The notes: generated from the letters alone by a model not told the origin. A stretch of 64,000 nt of DNA from Populus alba (GCF_005239225.2 NC_133300.1:18651584-18715583), one strand, 5' to 3'; counted from the first letter of the stretch, positions 35,701 to 48,200 are shown. Translations and numbers: made by a program.

Positions 35701-37194
35701 TGGCATAATGCTATGCGAGAGGAAATTCAGGCCTTACGCGCAAACAGAACATGGACTTTAGTGCCATTTCATCCGTCCATGAATGTTGTTGGTAGCCGTT
35801 GGGTCTACAAAATTAAACGCAAATCTGATGGTAGCATTGAGAGGTATAAGGCGCGCCTGGTTGCTAGGGGCTTCACTCAGCAAGAAGGTATTGATTACTC
35901 AGAAACTTTTAGTCCTGTTATCAAACAGGCAACAGTCCGCTTAGTGTTCTCCATTGCAGTTTCGAGTGGTTGGAAAATTCATCAGCTTGACATTCATAAT
36001 GCATTTCTAAATGGAGTCCTTGATGAAGAGGTTTACATGAAACAACCTCCAGGTTTTGTTGATTCTGCACTCCCAGGTCATGTATGTCGATTGCATAAAT
36101 CTCTATATGGGTTAAAACAGGCTCCGCGGGCTTGGTACACTCGTCTGAATGATTTTCTATTATCCATTGGTTTCCGTGCTTCTAAAGTGGATACCTCATT
36201 GTTTATCTCCTCGGTTGGTAGTGATATTTGTTATCTTTTGGTTTATGTTGATGATATTCTGCTTACGGGTAATAATGGAACTCTGCTACAACGACTCATT
36301 CAGCTACTGAGCTCAGAATTTAAACTTCGGGATTTGGGTGATGTTCATTATTTCTTGGGTATTGAAGTGCAGTGTACTGGTCTGGGACTTATGCTTTGTC
36401 AATATAAATATACACTTGATATCCTCACACGAGCTGGTATGTTATCCTGTAAACCAGTTGATACTCCTATTTCGGCATCCAAAGCCACCATTATGCCGGA
36501 TCCATTGTTTTCTGATGCTACTCGTTTTCGGCAACTTGTTGGTGCTCTCCAATATCTCACTTTCACACGCCCGGATATTTGCTTTGCTGTTAACCGGGTC
36601 TGTCAATTTATGCATGCTCCTACAGAATCCCATTGGGCTGCCGTGAAACGCATCTTGCGTTATCTCCGTGGTACGACATCACATGGTTTACATATTACTT
36701 GCAGCTCTTCCTTTGCTTTACACGGTTTTACAGATGCAGATTGGGCAGGTAGTATTGAGGATAGAAAGTCTACAGGTGGTTATCTTGTGGTCTTTGGTCA
36801 GACGCCAATTTCATGGAAATCGAGTAAGCAACGCACTGTTGCTCGTTCTTCGACAGAAGCTGAGTACAAAGCCTTAGCCGATGGCACGGCTGAAGTTATC
36901 TGGCTTCAGTACTTGTTAACGGATCTTCAGATTCCGACTCCTTCTGCCCCTATTATCTGGTGTGACAACCTTGGTGCCACGTATTTGTCCGCAAACCCTA
37001 TATTTCATGCTCGCACAAAACATATTGAGATTGATTATCATTTTGTCCGAGATAGAGTTGCGAAGAAGGAGATTCAGATTCGTTTTATTTCCTCTCAGGA
37101 TCAACTTGCCGATGTCTTCACTAAGCCACTTCCTGCTGCTTCATTTACTGCTTTTAGATTCAAGCTTCGGGTTGATCCACCACCCTCAGCTTGA
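32740..37194 (+). pseudogene. Copia gag-pol polyprotein, copy B, nearly intact but frameshifted
   Basis: It starts at Met 32740 and reads about 1,480 codons to the TGA at 37194. Domains: gag (HVVSLKLTNTNYLYWRMQMK), CCHC knuckle, protease, LWHRRLGHP pre-integrase, integrase ([21 protein letters not shown]), reverse transcriptase (YVDDILLTG) and RNase H ([16 protein letters not shown]). Against copy A it lacks one T near 34342 and has one extra T near 34514, so the stretch between them is out of frame with a stop at 34345-34347. It also has +2 bases (AC) near 33833 and +1 C near 33902. These restore the frame but replace the protease motif DTGA by TPGA. From 34483 to the end the frame is open. 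It is the better preserved pol of the two copies. Confidence 0.9.
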
Positions 37195-37201
37195 GGGGGC
37201 G

Positions 37202-37346
37202 TATTATAGAATGTAATTATATAGGAAATATTGTAGTCATATTCTTATGTGGTAATCTCCACCTTTACTATTGTATATTGCCCTACTCATATATATAGAA
37301 AGGGTTGGCTAACCTATTAGGTTAAGCCTCCTAATTATTCTCAACT
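37202..37346 (+). repeat. 3' LTR of copia copy B
   Basis: 145 bp, identical by eye to the 5' LTR at 32537-32681; followed by target duplicate AAGGG. Confidence 0.96.
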
Positions 37347-37351
37347 AAGGG

Positions 37352-39880
37352 CAAAAGAAAACACCAAAGAATGCAATTAATTTAATACTTAAAGATTTCG
37401 AAAGTATTTTTGTATCTATCCTAGAAAACCAATTTAGATTTAGTTTCCAACAAAGCAGTCTTCGATTTGATTCTCTACGGTCTTTGATACCGTAAGTTAG
37501 CGTCTTCTTCTTTGAGACCTCAAACCCTATCCTTCTGTGAGGCTGCTGGGAACAATATTTTGACCATCGCGTTTCCTTTTGTCTTGAAAAAATTAAGAAA
37601 CAATTTTCATGCATGGAAACTTCATGCTTGTGTGATATGTGGTGATGAAACAAACAGCCAGGTACTGAATATTCAGGTATAATTATTCCTTGACATGGAA
37701 TTGGACTGGAAATTCAAATGATGCTGTCACCGGAAGGATGTACTTGCATAAAAAGCTTTTGGACAAATGCATAGTATCATATCTAAAACTTTTCCAAACC
37801 ATGGGGCACATGATCTCTCAAAGCAGATGGGTATATCTGAAAATAATACAAATTTATTCGTGAAACCTTATCTAATAAATTAGATTTTGAGCTTGACTAG
37901 TTATTTAGTATTATATTAAAAAATTTATAAGAAAGTTTTTAATGTTCAAAACACTAAGAATTTATAAAGTATTTAACCTCTTAACCTCTTATTCATCGGC
38001 ATTCCATACGTTTGAATATTTATGTTGTTTCTGGGTTTATAATTAAATATTTTTTATATTTTTAAATTTTTTCAGTGTTTGTTCTGTATATTTTTAAGAA
38101 AATATTTTTATTTTTATGTTTTTTTTTTTGTTGAATCTGTTTTGGTTTAGGTCTTTGTTTTGGTTTGTTTTTGGGTTAACCCTACCAGGTCATAACCGAG
38201 TCAGTTATTAGGTCTTATTTGTTTTTGTTAAGGGTTTTTTTTTTTATTTAAGAGTTTGATTGACAAACACCTCTTAATCCATCGGTGATTATTTTATCGA
38301 TAAATTCAGAAATTATCAATAAACAAAATTTGTTTCAGTGGCGTTTTCCTTATTCATGCAATTAGAAAAAGAAATGCTAGTTAACTAGAAAGAATAATAT
38401 ATATATGTTGCAAGACTTGCAGTTGAGACAACACGTGAATTGTAGTTTAGAATGATTAGGTGATGCAACTTAGTGGCATGATTGATAGAAATCCCATTGG
38501 ATTGAAAATATTTCTTGATTAGATTGATGCACTTTCTTGTTAATCAAGCACTTTGAAATCATATGCTTTGATTCAAACCCTAAATAATGAATCAAATGTC
38601 CGACTTCAAACTATATGAATTTCAATTCGTAAAAGGCGACGGTCTCATACAATAGAAAAACTAATATTAAAAAATTAATTGAAGCGGCTATGTCTTGCCA
38701 AAAAAAATAATTCAAAATTAGTTTGCTAGTTCAAGCAATAACCTAAATTAATATTCAAAAACATTTTATACTAATATAGACTCCCTACTGTTGATTCAAA
38801 TACAATTGATAGTTTTTCATTCTATGTTTGTCAAAGAATCATCTTCACATCCCTCGTAAGATCATTGTTTCTATAGTAATTTTCTTCAAGCTAACTATGT
38901 ATATATTTTCTTCATTGTGTTCTGATATATATGGAACAAACTGTACATAATAAGGAAGCTTTATTAATCACAGTTGTTATTAAATAGAGTGTAATATAAA
39001 ATTATTTTTGGGAACATATATAAAAAAAATAAATTATTGGATTGAATTGGTTTTTTGTTATAATATTATAATATTATTAACCAAGCGATCATATATTTAA
39101 ATATTATTTTTTTTATTTTAATTAATAAAAATTAATAATAATATAATGTGTGTTTATATAAATTTTAAACCTAAAAAATTATTAAGTTGAATTGATGTTT
39201 TATTAAAAAAACATGCAGTTATGATCCTATCAAGACAATTGAAGACTTTGCTTAAGATTAATTATTGTTTTCGATCCATTGAAATCACCTTTTATGCACG
39301 GTGTGTATGGAAGTTCAGAAAATGTTGAATAGACGCAAACAAAATGAAGCTTGGAAGGTGACGATGTAATGAAAAGTCGAAATGAGCAAATTGATAATCA
39401 CACGCACATTCTAAGTGTGATAATCCAATTAATTTTCCTTGAATGCAATATTATATTCATGGGTTTTGTTTGATCGGTCATCGGCTAAGACACGTATCAC
39501 GAAGCTTGGTCCTTTGTTCTTTCACCCACAAAGCTATTAAAAATCTGAGTTCATATCCCTTTGTCCAAAAGCAATGTCCTTTTTCTGACATGAATTCGTC
39601 TGTCCCTTTGGTTATAACTTTCGCAAAATCCCAATTTGATGTTAACAGGAGTTGTTTCTTCAAAAATAGATGCTTGAAGTCTTTAACCAAAAGAAAGCAT
39701 TAAACTAAACCTTAATGGCCATTAGGAATCAAATTGGGGGAAATAACATGTTCAAATCCAACCAGTTGCACTAATGATCTTCATCAACTAACTTTTAGTG
39801 CCAGCAAAATACCTACCATTCTAATTTTAGTGTCTGCTTTCTTTGATTTGAGAATTTGGAATGTTCAATTGTACCCTTGG
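37352..39880. other. Intergenic DNA upstream of patatin gene 2
   Basis: AT-rich, with no supported gene. Bases 38405-38665 and a short piece near 39230-39262 are duplicated at 45.5-46.8 kb, downstream of patatin gene 2. They point to a larger tandem duplication unit. The site atttcaat at 38619-38626 is the empty counterpart of the MITE insertion site at 45708. Confidence 0.6.
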
Positions 39881-40066
39881 ACCCAATTTGTAAGTGGTCC
39901 AACTTGAACCGTGTCAGCTAAGAACTGTTTGTGATAAGTACAGACAAGTAGGATCCATTCAAAATTGTTCCCGGCCCATCCAGGAAACTACAGAATGGTC
40001 AAATTTGGGGGAGTAAAGTCTTGGGAATTTGTTAAAAATTCCGAGCACCATGAAGGGTTAGAAGTC

Positions 40067-40074
40067 TATAAATA
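40067..40074 (+). promoter_or_regulatory. Probable TATA box of patatin gene 2
   Basis: TATAAATA, 171 bp before the start codon, in the same context as at patatin gene 1. The upstream homology between the two genes extends at least 180 bp further. Confidence 0.72.
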
Positions 40075-40244
40075 CCTCAGCATCCCCCTTTGGCAGATTG
40101 CAGGGTTACAACACTTAAACTACATTTGAGTATACTAGCAGTCTCTCATCAAGCTCCCAGAAAGCTTACAATAAACCTCTTCAACTCTTCCACTTACTAG
40201 GTCTCTTGATTCCCTCATTACATTTTCAGCATTTGTTTTTTAAT

Positions 40245-42082
40245 ATGGCTAACATGCAAACTCCAAGATCTCCCTTTCAACCTCCAACTCGTGGAAACCA
40301 GATCACTGTTCTTAGCATCGATGGAGGTGGAATAAGAGGCATTATACCAGGAACTATCCTTGCCTTTTTAGAGTCTGAGCTTCAGGTAGAAAAGAAAACG
40401 GGCTCTTTTAGCACGTATACTAATGCATGTCAAATAGACATGCAAGATCTTGCGTGCTTTTGTGTTTTCGGGTACATGATCATATATAATAAAAACAATT
40501 AAGTTGAATGCGTGACGTAAGTTTAACACTAGAGAGTTTTACATGCATCAATGTGTGTGTATATAGAACTGTGATGTTCGTTTATTTTCACACACTTAGA
40601 GTTTTATCTCCTGTTTGTATCACTGATTAGCTTTTCTATTCAAATTTACAGATGCTGGATGGTGCAGATGCAAGGCTTGCGGATTACTTTGATGTGATTT
40701 CAGGGACTAGCACTGGCGGCCTCGTGACGGCTATGCTAGCTGCACGGAATAAGAAAAACCGCCCTTTGTTTGCTGCTAAAGACATCAATGACTTCTACCT
40801 TGAGAACTGCCCTAAAATATTTCCTCAAGACAGGTGACAAGTAATTCTGATGATGAATTATTGCATTACAAATGATTTTTATCCATGAAGATACTAATTT
40901 AAGTACTGTCTGCCAATAGCTCTAAATTTGCCTCGGCTGCAAATCTGGTAAAGACTCTGAGAGGACCAAAGTATGATGGAAAATTCTTGCATAGTATTGT
41001 CAAGGAAAAGTTAGGAGATACATGGTTGCACCAGACATTGACAAATATTGTGATCCCTACTTTTGACATCAAGCGCCTCCAGCCAACTATCTTTTCTACC
41101 TATAATGTGAAGAATAACCCATCAACGGATGCCCTTTTGTCTGATATCTGCATTGGAACTTCAGCTGCCCCGACTTATCTCCCTGCCCATTATTTTGAAA
41201 CCAAAGATGCATCGGGCAAAGTTAGAGATTTCAATCTTATTGATGGTGGTGTGGCAGCAAACAATCCAGTATGTTTATGATTTGTCAATCTTCAAACACT
41301 TCTTGAGCTTCTATTAATAAAGAATCTTATATCATTCCTTTCGTTTGTAATTTGATCAGACTTTAGTTGCCATCAGTGAAGTTTCAAAAGCAATCAATCG
41401 GGAGGGACCTGACTCCTACCGCATGAACCCGATGGAATATGGTCGATTTCTAGTCCTGTCCCTGGGCACTGGTACAGCAAAATCAGAAGAAAAGTATGAT
41501 GCAGAAGAAGCAGCTAAATGGGGTCTCTTGGGATGGTTGACTAGTGATCATTCTACTCCATTAGTAGATGTTTTCACACAAGCTAGTGCTGACATGGTTG
41601 ATTTTCATATTTCCACTGTTTTTCAAGCCCTTAACTCTGAGGAAAATTATCTTCGAATTCAGGTGCTTATTTATCATGTTATCCAATATATATATTTATT
41701 CATGAAGCTAAGTGGGGAAATCTAACCTTATAATACTTGTGAAAACTCAATCAATGCAGGATGACACATTGACCGGAACGCTTTCATCTGTGGATGTTGC
41801 CACGAAAGAGAACTTGGAGAATCTTGTGAAAGTGGGCGAGGAATTGTTGAAGAAGCCAGTTTCAAGGGTGAATTTGGCTACTGGAGTCTTTGAACCTGTC
41901 AATAAGATGACTAATGAAGAGGCTCTCAGAAAGTATAAATGAATGAATAATAGTCTTTGTTTCATCTTGATTATTCTTTTATTTATTTATTTATTAAGTT
42001 TTTGTTTTGTTGGTGCAGGTTGGCTAAATTACTCTCGAGGGAGAAGCATCTTCGTGAGGCTAAGTCAGCTGTTGGAAATTAA
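40245..42082 (+). CDS. Patatin-like phospholipase gene 2, intact (PLP2-like)
   Basis: A lipid acyl hydrolase expected to release fatty acids from membrane glycerolipids. The family contributes to defence signalling and membrane turnover in plants. Six exons: 40245-40385, 40652-40833, 40920-41268, 41360-41662, 41760-41932 and 42019-42082. They join to 403 codons plus stop without any interruption, with GT/AG at every intron. Motifs are DGGGIRG (residues 26-32), GTSTGG with the nucleophile Ser67, and DGG with catalytic Asp216. There is no N-terminal signal peptide; the protein starts [10 protein letters not shown] and enters the domain directly, which suggests a cytosolic enzyme. The start was chosen because it is the first ATG after the TATA box and aligns with gene 1. 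All exon lengths equal those of gene 1 except one base in exon 4. Confidence 0.95.
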
Positions 42083-42915
42083 AGCTACTGCTAAAAAATG
42101 GAAGAAATAATTTGACTGATCATTTGTTGTTTTATTATTGAAAAATAAATTATTAGATGCAAATAAAATTTGGAAGAAATAATTTTTTACTTTGTAAGAT
42201 AGTCTTCGAATAAAGATGCTATGCACAAAGCATCCTAGATTTGTAATATTATGTAATTTTTTTATTTTTTATTTTTGAAACATATGCAATGTAAATGTTT
42301 CATACCTTGAATATTGAATCATAGAATTCAACCAGACTTAAATGTTTTCGTTTCCCAGCAAAAGCTGAAATTCATTTCTTTGATTGATTATGTTAATATT
42401 ATTTAGTAATTACCTAGTTATTCTTTATATATATATATATATATATTCGTCTCCAAGTGGTCAAGTTTCTCCTTGGTCAATTTTTAAACGATTCACTCGC
42501 ATTTTTAAACCTTTTACAGTTATGTTTTGGTAATGTAACTACTTTACTTTTCGTACTATATTGAGAGTTGAAATAATATTTTTTAAAAAAATATGAGATA
42601 TTTTTATTAAATAAGGTTCAACAAGTTAAATTTGAAATTCTCAACTCGAATTCTTTTTAATTTCAAATTTTCAATTAAATTACGAAAAGGTTATCCAGGT
42701 ATGATCTAGTTGACTTAATATATTTAAAAAAAAATCAAAGAATAAAAAATGACACAAAAAATCAAGACATACGAGTTTAAATGTAACCTAGATGATTGTT
42801 AAAAAGAGGTTTGACTTTGAAAAAAATATTCACACTTGTTTTTTGTTAAAAATATTGAGACGATGACATATTAAATCGATTCTTGTCAACCCAAGTTATC
42901 TCGACAAATTCATAA

Positions 42916-42959
<44 letters not shown>

Positions 42960-43769
42960 ATGGGTTCAAAACATTTTTTTATTTTAATTATACAATAAAA
43001 ATAAAGATTAATTCAAAATCAATCTAATATTAAAGAAGAAAATTGATAAAAAAAAAATTCATCAAAAATATGATGCTAAAGGTTTTATTTAAAAAAAAAA
43101 AAAGGTTAAGTTAGGTGCACGAGCTTATGTAACCCATAGTATCAAGGCCTTAAAAAAAATCACTTCCATCGAACTCCCCTCATCGAATAGAAATTATTAA
43201 CACCAAGATTGATTTTTTTTTTTTGCTGGAATTTGTGTCAACTAATCATTATATCTCTCCTCTCTCCAACTTAGAAAAATAAAAATGTACTTTTACCATA
43301 ATTTCAAATATAATGTCTTCTTCTTATTTATAATAATTGAGATTTTATATCAAAATTAGTGCTAAAAAATTGGCTAACTAGAAAAATAAAAGTTATATTT
43401 ATGTATATAAAAGCCTAATGTTTTCTAATTAGGCTATTGAATAGCTTGATTAAAAAGGGGAAAAAAGTTAGAAAAAAATATATATATATATATATAGTTG
43501 AGGTGAGGTGCATGTTATGATTGTTAGTGGCATTTCACCAAGTTTGAGTTCAGTACAAGTAGTGCTCAAAACTTTTATCTTTGGGTACAAATTTTGTTCG
43601 TAAGCCTTTTTTGGTCCTTATAGTCCTCTACAGTATTACTTCATAATGATGTAATATATAATTCATTAAAATACTAGTATAATTACAATATAGTCCTTCG
43701 AATGAATAAATTTATGCAATAAGATCCTACATTATGTAATGAATTTGCATATATGGAATCATTTGCATT
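42083..43769. other. Intergenic DNA after patatin gene 2
   Basis: The first 160 bp match the 3' flank of patatin gene 1, including 'tcttcgaataaagatgctatg'. The rest is AT-rich with (AT)n runs at 42435-42446 and 42918-42957. No gene is supported. Confidence 0.6.
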
Positions 43770-43772
43770 CAA

Positions 43773-44883
43773 CACTACTAGAATTTTTTGACTTATTGAC
43801 AAAATTTTATGTTAATATTTACACCCATAGTTTGTCTTTACATATTTTACTAGTAGGCTTACAGACAAAAACAGGCTATTGAAAAAATTCTTGTTAGTAA
43901 TTTGTGGTGTGTCAATGAGTTTGCCTGTAATATAATCATTGATGAATTTATTAAAGTATGTTGATTAACAAAAAGAAATGAGCTTAATTTTGTTTTGAGT
44001 GAAGCTGAGAAGAGAAAAAAGAAAAAAGAAATCCCTAAAGTATGTTAATTAACAAAAAAAAAAGTAAAAACTGAAAGAAAAAAAAAAGAGAGTAGAAGAA
44101 GACATACTTGTGCGTGGAGGAGAAGAGAAAAGAAGGAGTTTAGGAGAGAATAGAAAGATAAAGAGGGGCATTTGGGTTTTTTTACATAAGAGAAAGAGGG
44201 GAGAAAGATGAAGAGAGAAGATTAAAAAGAAGAGGTGTGTTTCTTATGAAATTAACGATTCTAGTATTTTAATTGAGTTTTTTTACTAATAAATGATTAA
44301 ATATTAATATTTTTAATCATTCTATCAGTAATTTTATCTATAATATTAAATTTAATCAAAACATTTCAAAAACCCCTCAAGGATCATTGATGACTTTTTA
44401 GTCCGTCAAAGATTCTTTATGTAAAGAATAGTAATTAATAATATAATTGAGAAGTGAACAATTTTAGAGTTCTTAGAAAAATACCGTATGTAATTGACAA
44501 TATGAACAATGCATTTAAAAAGTGAGCAATTCCAAATTTCTTTGGAATATAGCGATGAACTTATTTTGTTTGTATATCTATTCGTATTTTACAGTTCCAA
44601 TGCTCTTTTAAATATCACCGATGAATTTACAAATAGATTTTACAGACGAGTTAGTATCGTCGGTAATGTTGTCATATAAATGACGTATTATCGTATTTTT
44701 TGTATTTTTTTAATTTCTTCTTTTCTTGATATAATCCTCTTGATATATACCGAATAAATATTTTCATCAGTGTTTACTAATGAAAATAGCAAGAGAATAT
44801 TTTGTTGATAAAATTCATTCCAATTTATCAACTGAAATATTATATCCGTATTTTCATTTGCATTTATAAATTTTAAGGTTGTG
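43773..44883. mobile_element. Possible small non-autonomous CACTA-like element
   Basis: The left end is CACTACTAGAATTTTT. The right end ...AAATTTTAAGGTTGTG reads CACAACCTTAAAATTT on the other strand, an imperfect match. A CAA triplet flanks both sides (43770-43772, 44884-44886). Degenerate motifs such as 'tcgtcggtaatg' and 'accgatgaattta' lie near the right end. No transposase is encoded. Purine-rich DNA at 43990-44230 fills the middle. The borders are plausible but not certain. Confidence 0.5.
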
Positions 44884-44886
44884 CAA

Positions 44887-45371
44887 AAACAATAAATTGT
44901 AAAAACAATATTATCAAAACAATGGAATCTTACAATATGTAGCCAAAAGTACTAATATAATATATATTTCCATATCAAAGAACTTTTCATGTATTAATTT
45001 AAAAATTAAAAATTAAAAATCATTTGTTTAAAATGTTTTGTCATATACTATAATAGTATAAAATCATTCACGAAGCTTCACCAAATAATTGTTTTTTGAA
45101 GTGGTATCATTAATAACAAGTATAAATCCTATAATTTTGAGCTCTTCAATAGATAAAATTAAAGTTTTGGCATGTAAAAGTAATGATACATATAAGTTTC
45201 AAGTTATAAAGTTTTTTCTAGATACTAAAAATTTATTTTTAAAATCCCATTTAATAAACTAAGATTTTATATTGAAATGATTATTTAAAATTATATATAT
45301 TTGAAAATGCTGAATTTTAATGTGACTTTTTTTTACGAATTTTACTAATTTTAAAAGTGATTGAGGCATCC

Positions 45372-45432
<61 letters not shown>

Positions 45433-45707
45433 CGAATTTTACAAATTTTAATGTGATTATTTTTTTATCATTTGGTTAAGTAGTTTGGAAAAGTTGAAAT
45501 TAGTCCTCCATAGTTGAAATTAGAGAACCACAAGCGACTTGCAGTTGAGACTTGCGGTTTAGAATGATTAGGCGTTGAATTGATCATTAGAGGTCCAATT
45601 TCATCCCACTGGATTGAGAATATTTCTTTTGTAAATTCACGCACATTAAAATATAATATGCTTTGATTAAAATAATATTTAATGAGATGTTATTTAAAAA
45701 TGTGCGA
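44887..45707. other. Intergenic AT-rich DNA
   Basis: Contains an (AT)n microsatellite at about 45378-45430. From about 45528 it matches the segment at 38.4 kb, upstream of patatin gene 2. No gene seen. Confidence 0.6.
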
Positions 45708-45715
45708 ATTTCAAT

Positions 45716-46309
45716 CATAGTTATTAAACCCGGCCCGGAGGTTGACCCGGCCAAGGGGCCGGGTCTCGGGTTTCATGGGTCAACCCGTTTCGGTTTACAT
45801 GTCACGTAGGTTTACATGAAAAAAATCATGTTTTTTCAATGTGGGATTTGAAACCCATTGGTATATATACTCTATGTTCCCAAGGAAAAAATCATGTTTT
45901 TTCAATGTGGGATAAAAAACCTTTTGGTTTAAATACTTCAACTTAAAAGGATAACATATTATCATATATACTCTATGTTTTTTTATCCCACATTGAAAAA
46001 ACATAACTTTTTTCATGGGAACATAGAGTATATATACCAATGGGTTTCAAATCCCACATTGAAAACATGATTTTTTTCATGTAAACATAGAGTATATATA
46101 TGAAAGGGCTTTAAACCCCACTTTGAATACGAAGTGCACATTGAAAAAACATGATTTAACATAGAGTATATATACTAATGGGTTTCAAATCCCACATTGA
46201 AAAAACGGAGTATATATATGAAAGGGCTTTAAACCCACATTGAACTATGTTATCCCTTTAAGTTGAACAATTATTTGACCGCCAGGCCGGGCCGGGTTTA
46301 ATAACTATG
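45716..46309. mobile_element. MITE with 23 bp inverted ends and 8 bp target duplicates (hAT-like)
   Basis: The ends are perfect inverted repeats of 23 bp starting CATAGTTATTAAACCCGGCC. Target duplicates ATTTCAAT lie at 45708-45715 and 46310-46317. The paralogous segment at 38619-38626 has a single ATTTCAAT with no insertion, confirming the borders. An 8 bp duplicate is typical of the hAT superfamily, although the end sequence is not a classic hAT end. The interior consists of repeated direct and inverted copies of a segment with 'catgttttttcaatgtggga' and 'actctatgtt'. Confidence 0.85.
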
Positions 46310-46317
46310 ATTTCAAT

Positions 46318-46999
46318 TCGTAAAAGGCAGCGTCGTCGACTCATGTAACTGAAAAGATATATTAAAAAAATAATGATTTATTAATAAAAATAATATTCAG
46401 AATCAGGCATTTTTTATTGTTTGATTGTATATAATTTCATAATTTCGCAAGTTAATTTCATAATCGGGAAGAACTTATTAATTAAGAACTAATTGCTATT
46501 CAATCGATATTTCATTATATATATCCATTCTCCTTGAAATTAAAAGAAAATAATATTTTAATAATAATATAAACTCTCTCCTGTTGATTCAAATACATTA
46601 CTTGATAGTTTTTCATTTTATTTTTTTTCAATAAATCAATATCGTCACATCCAAAAACCTAATGTCCTAAGATCATAGTTTTTATATTAATTCTCTTCAA
46701 GCTATATATATATATATATTCAAATCATGTAATCGTATTCTTCGAAAAATTAATTAATTAATCATATTAATACAATTGAAGACTTGGCTCAAGATTAATT
46801 ATCGTCAAGATCGGCTCCCTTTCCCCTTTCCTTTGTCTTTGTGTTTCCAGCTAAAGAATTTGGTTTAATCTTTACAGTCTCAAAGATCATTTCTTGCAAA
46901 TTGTTCATGGGACAAAGACACAAGTCTTGTGCTAGCCTTTGGCAAGCCCGTGCGTTTTCTTATGTGTATGGGGTTATGGGATGATTTGGTATAGGCCCA
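46318..46999. other. Intergenic DNA, second half of the duplicated segment
   Basis: Continues the homology to 38.6-39.3 kb in patches, up to 'gacttggctcaagattaatta' near 46800. No gene seen. Confidence 0.5.
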
Positions 47000-47603
47000 T
47001 TTCATTTCGGCAGAAATGAATATATTTATTTTGACCCCTGATTTTTTAAAATTTAACAATTGGATCTCAAGTAATTAAAAATTTCTTTTAATTTTACCAT
47101 TGGAATAATTTCAACTCAATCCCTAAAGTATAACACTATTTACAAAACAATCCTTAATTTTCATATTGTTCAATTTGATCCTTAATTAAATCTTCAACTT
47201 TTAATTCTTTCAAAATTATCCTTGAAAAAATCAATTAAAATTCCTAAAGTAAACCCACAATTTCACTATGTTCCTTAGTCTTTAATCTCCGAAATTTCAC
47301 CTCTAATCAGCCTACAACTCTGGTATTTTTTTAATTAAACTCCTGATTTTTTTAATTAATTAAATCAAAAACTTAATTAAGTCCTCAAACTTATCAATTC
47401 TTTAATTAAGCATATGATTTTATTAATTAAACTAATCCAAATTTTTAATTAAAGTCTCCAACATATTAATTTTTCAATTATTGACCAATTGACTCTTAAA
47501 TTTAATAAATCCATCCTCAAACTTCAAATTTTATGTTATCTTAACCCTATTCTCAAATATATTTTTATCCATTTTTTATTTATTTAAAAATTGGGTTATT
47601 ACA
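47000..47603 (-). mobile_element. Diverged LTR fragment, related to the Tat-like LTR
   Basis: Read on the minus strand it starts TGTAATAACCCAATTTTTAA, close to the LTR start of the next element (TGTCATAACCCAATTTTTAA). It continues with the same kind of 'aattaa' and 'ttggag' phrases. The far border is not clear. It is probably an old truncated LTR or a solo LTR of a sister family. Confidence 0.5.
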
Positions 47604-48200
47604 TTAATAAATTAATTGTTTGTTATAAAAATAGTTTCATTAAAGCTACTTTAAGGTGAATTTTTTATTATTTTTTATGCATATCTCACAAGTGATATTT
47701 TGAACAATCATCGTTTTATATTTGAAACTTTTGTTAAGTTGACATTTTAAAGCTTTTGTTAAATGACAATATTCTTGAATTATTACTCAAGTTGTTTGTA
47801 TGCTCTAGCCGGCTTCTGCTAGGTGGAAGTCTCCATTGTTTTGTAGTAAGTTTATTGTTTGGATGTATTAGATTTCGATTTACAATTTGTTTGTATTGAT
47901 GCTCTATATACTTTATGGTGCGAGCGATTAAAATAAAATATATATACAAGTTTTTTTTAAAAATCATGAATGAATTATTTTTCAACATTTATGTCATAAC
48001 CCAATTTTTAACCATTTTATTTTGATTATTATTATTATTTTATTTATTGAAAAGGATAAAAAAAATTTGATGAAAAAATAATAATGATGATGAAAAAACA
48101 AGTAAAATGAAATAAATGAAGAATGAATTAAATTTTGGGTTAAGGGCAATATGAATGGAAGTTTTGGGGTTTAATTAAACTTTGAAATTAATTTAATTAA

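Larger units (their letters stand above)
32537..37346 (+). mobile_element. Complete Ty1/copia retrotransposon (copy B)
   Basis: Same family as copy A, opposite orientation. Two 145 bp LTRs (32537-32681 and 37202-37346) look identical base for base. Target duplicate AAGGG lies at 32532-32536 and 37347-37351. LTR ends are TA...CT. Primer site TGGTATCAGAGC at 32682-32693; purine tract gagggggcg just before 37202. Identical LTRs indicate a very recent insertion. Confidence 0.96.

Noticed and set aside
38275..38345. Possible remnant of a CACTA end ('ccatcggtgattattttatcgataaattc')
   Set aside because: Only a few degenerate motifs, with no terminus or target duplicate; too weak to annotate.
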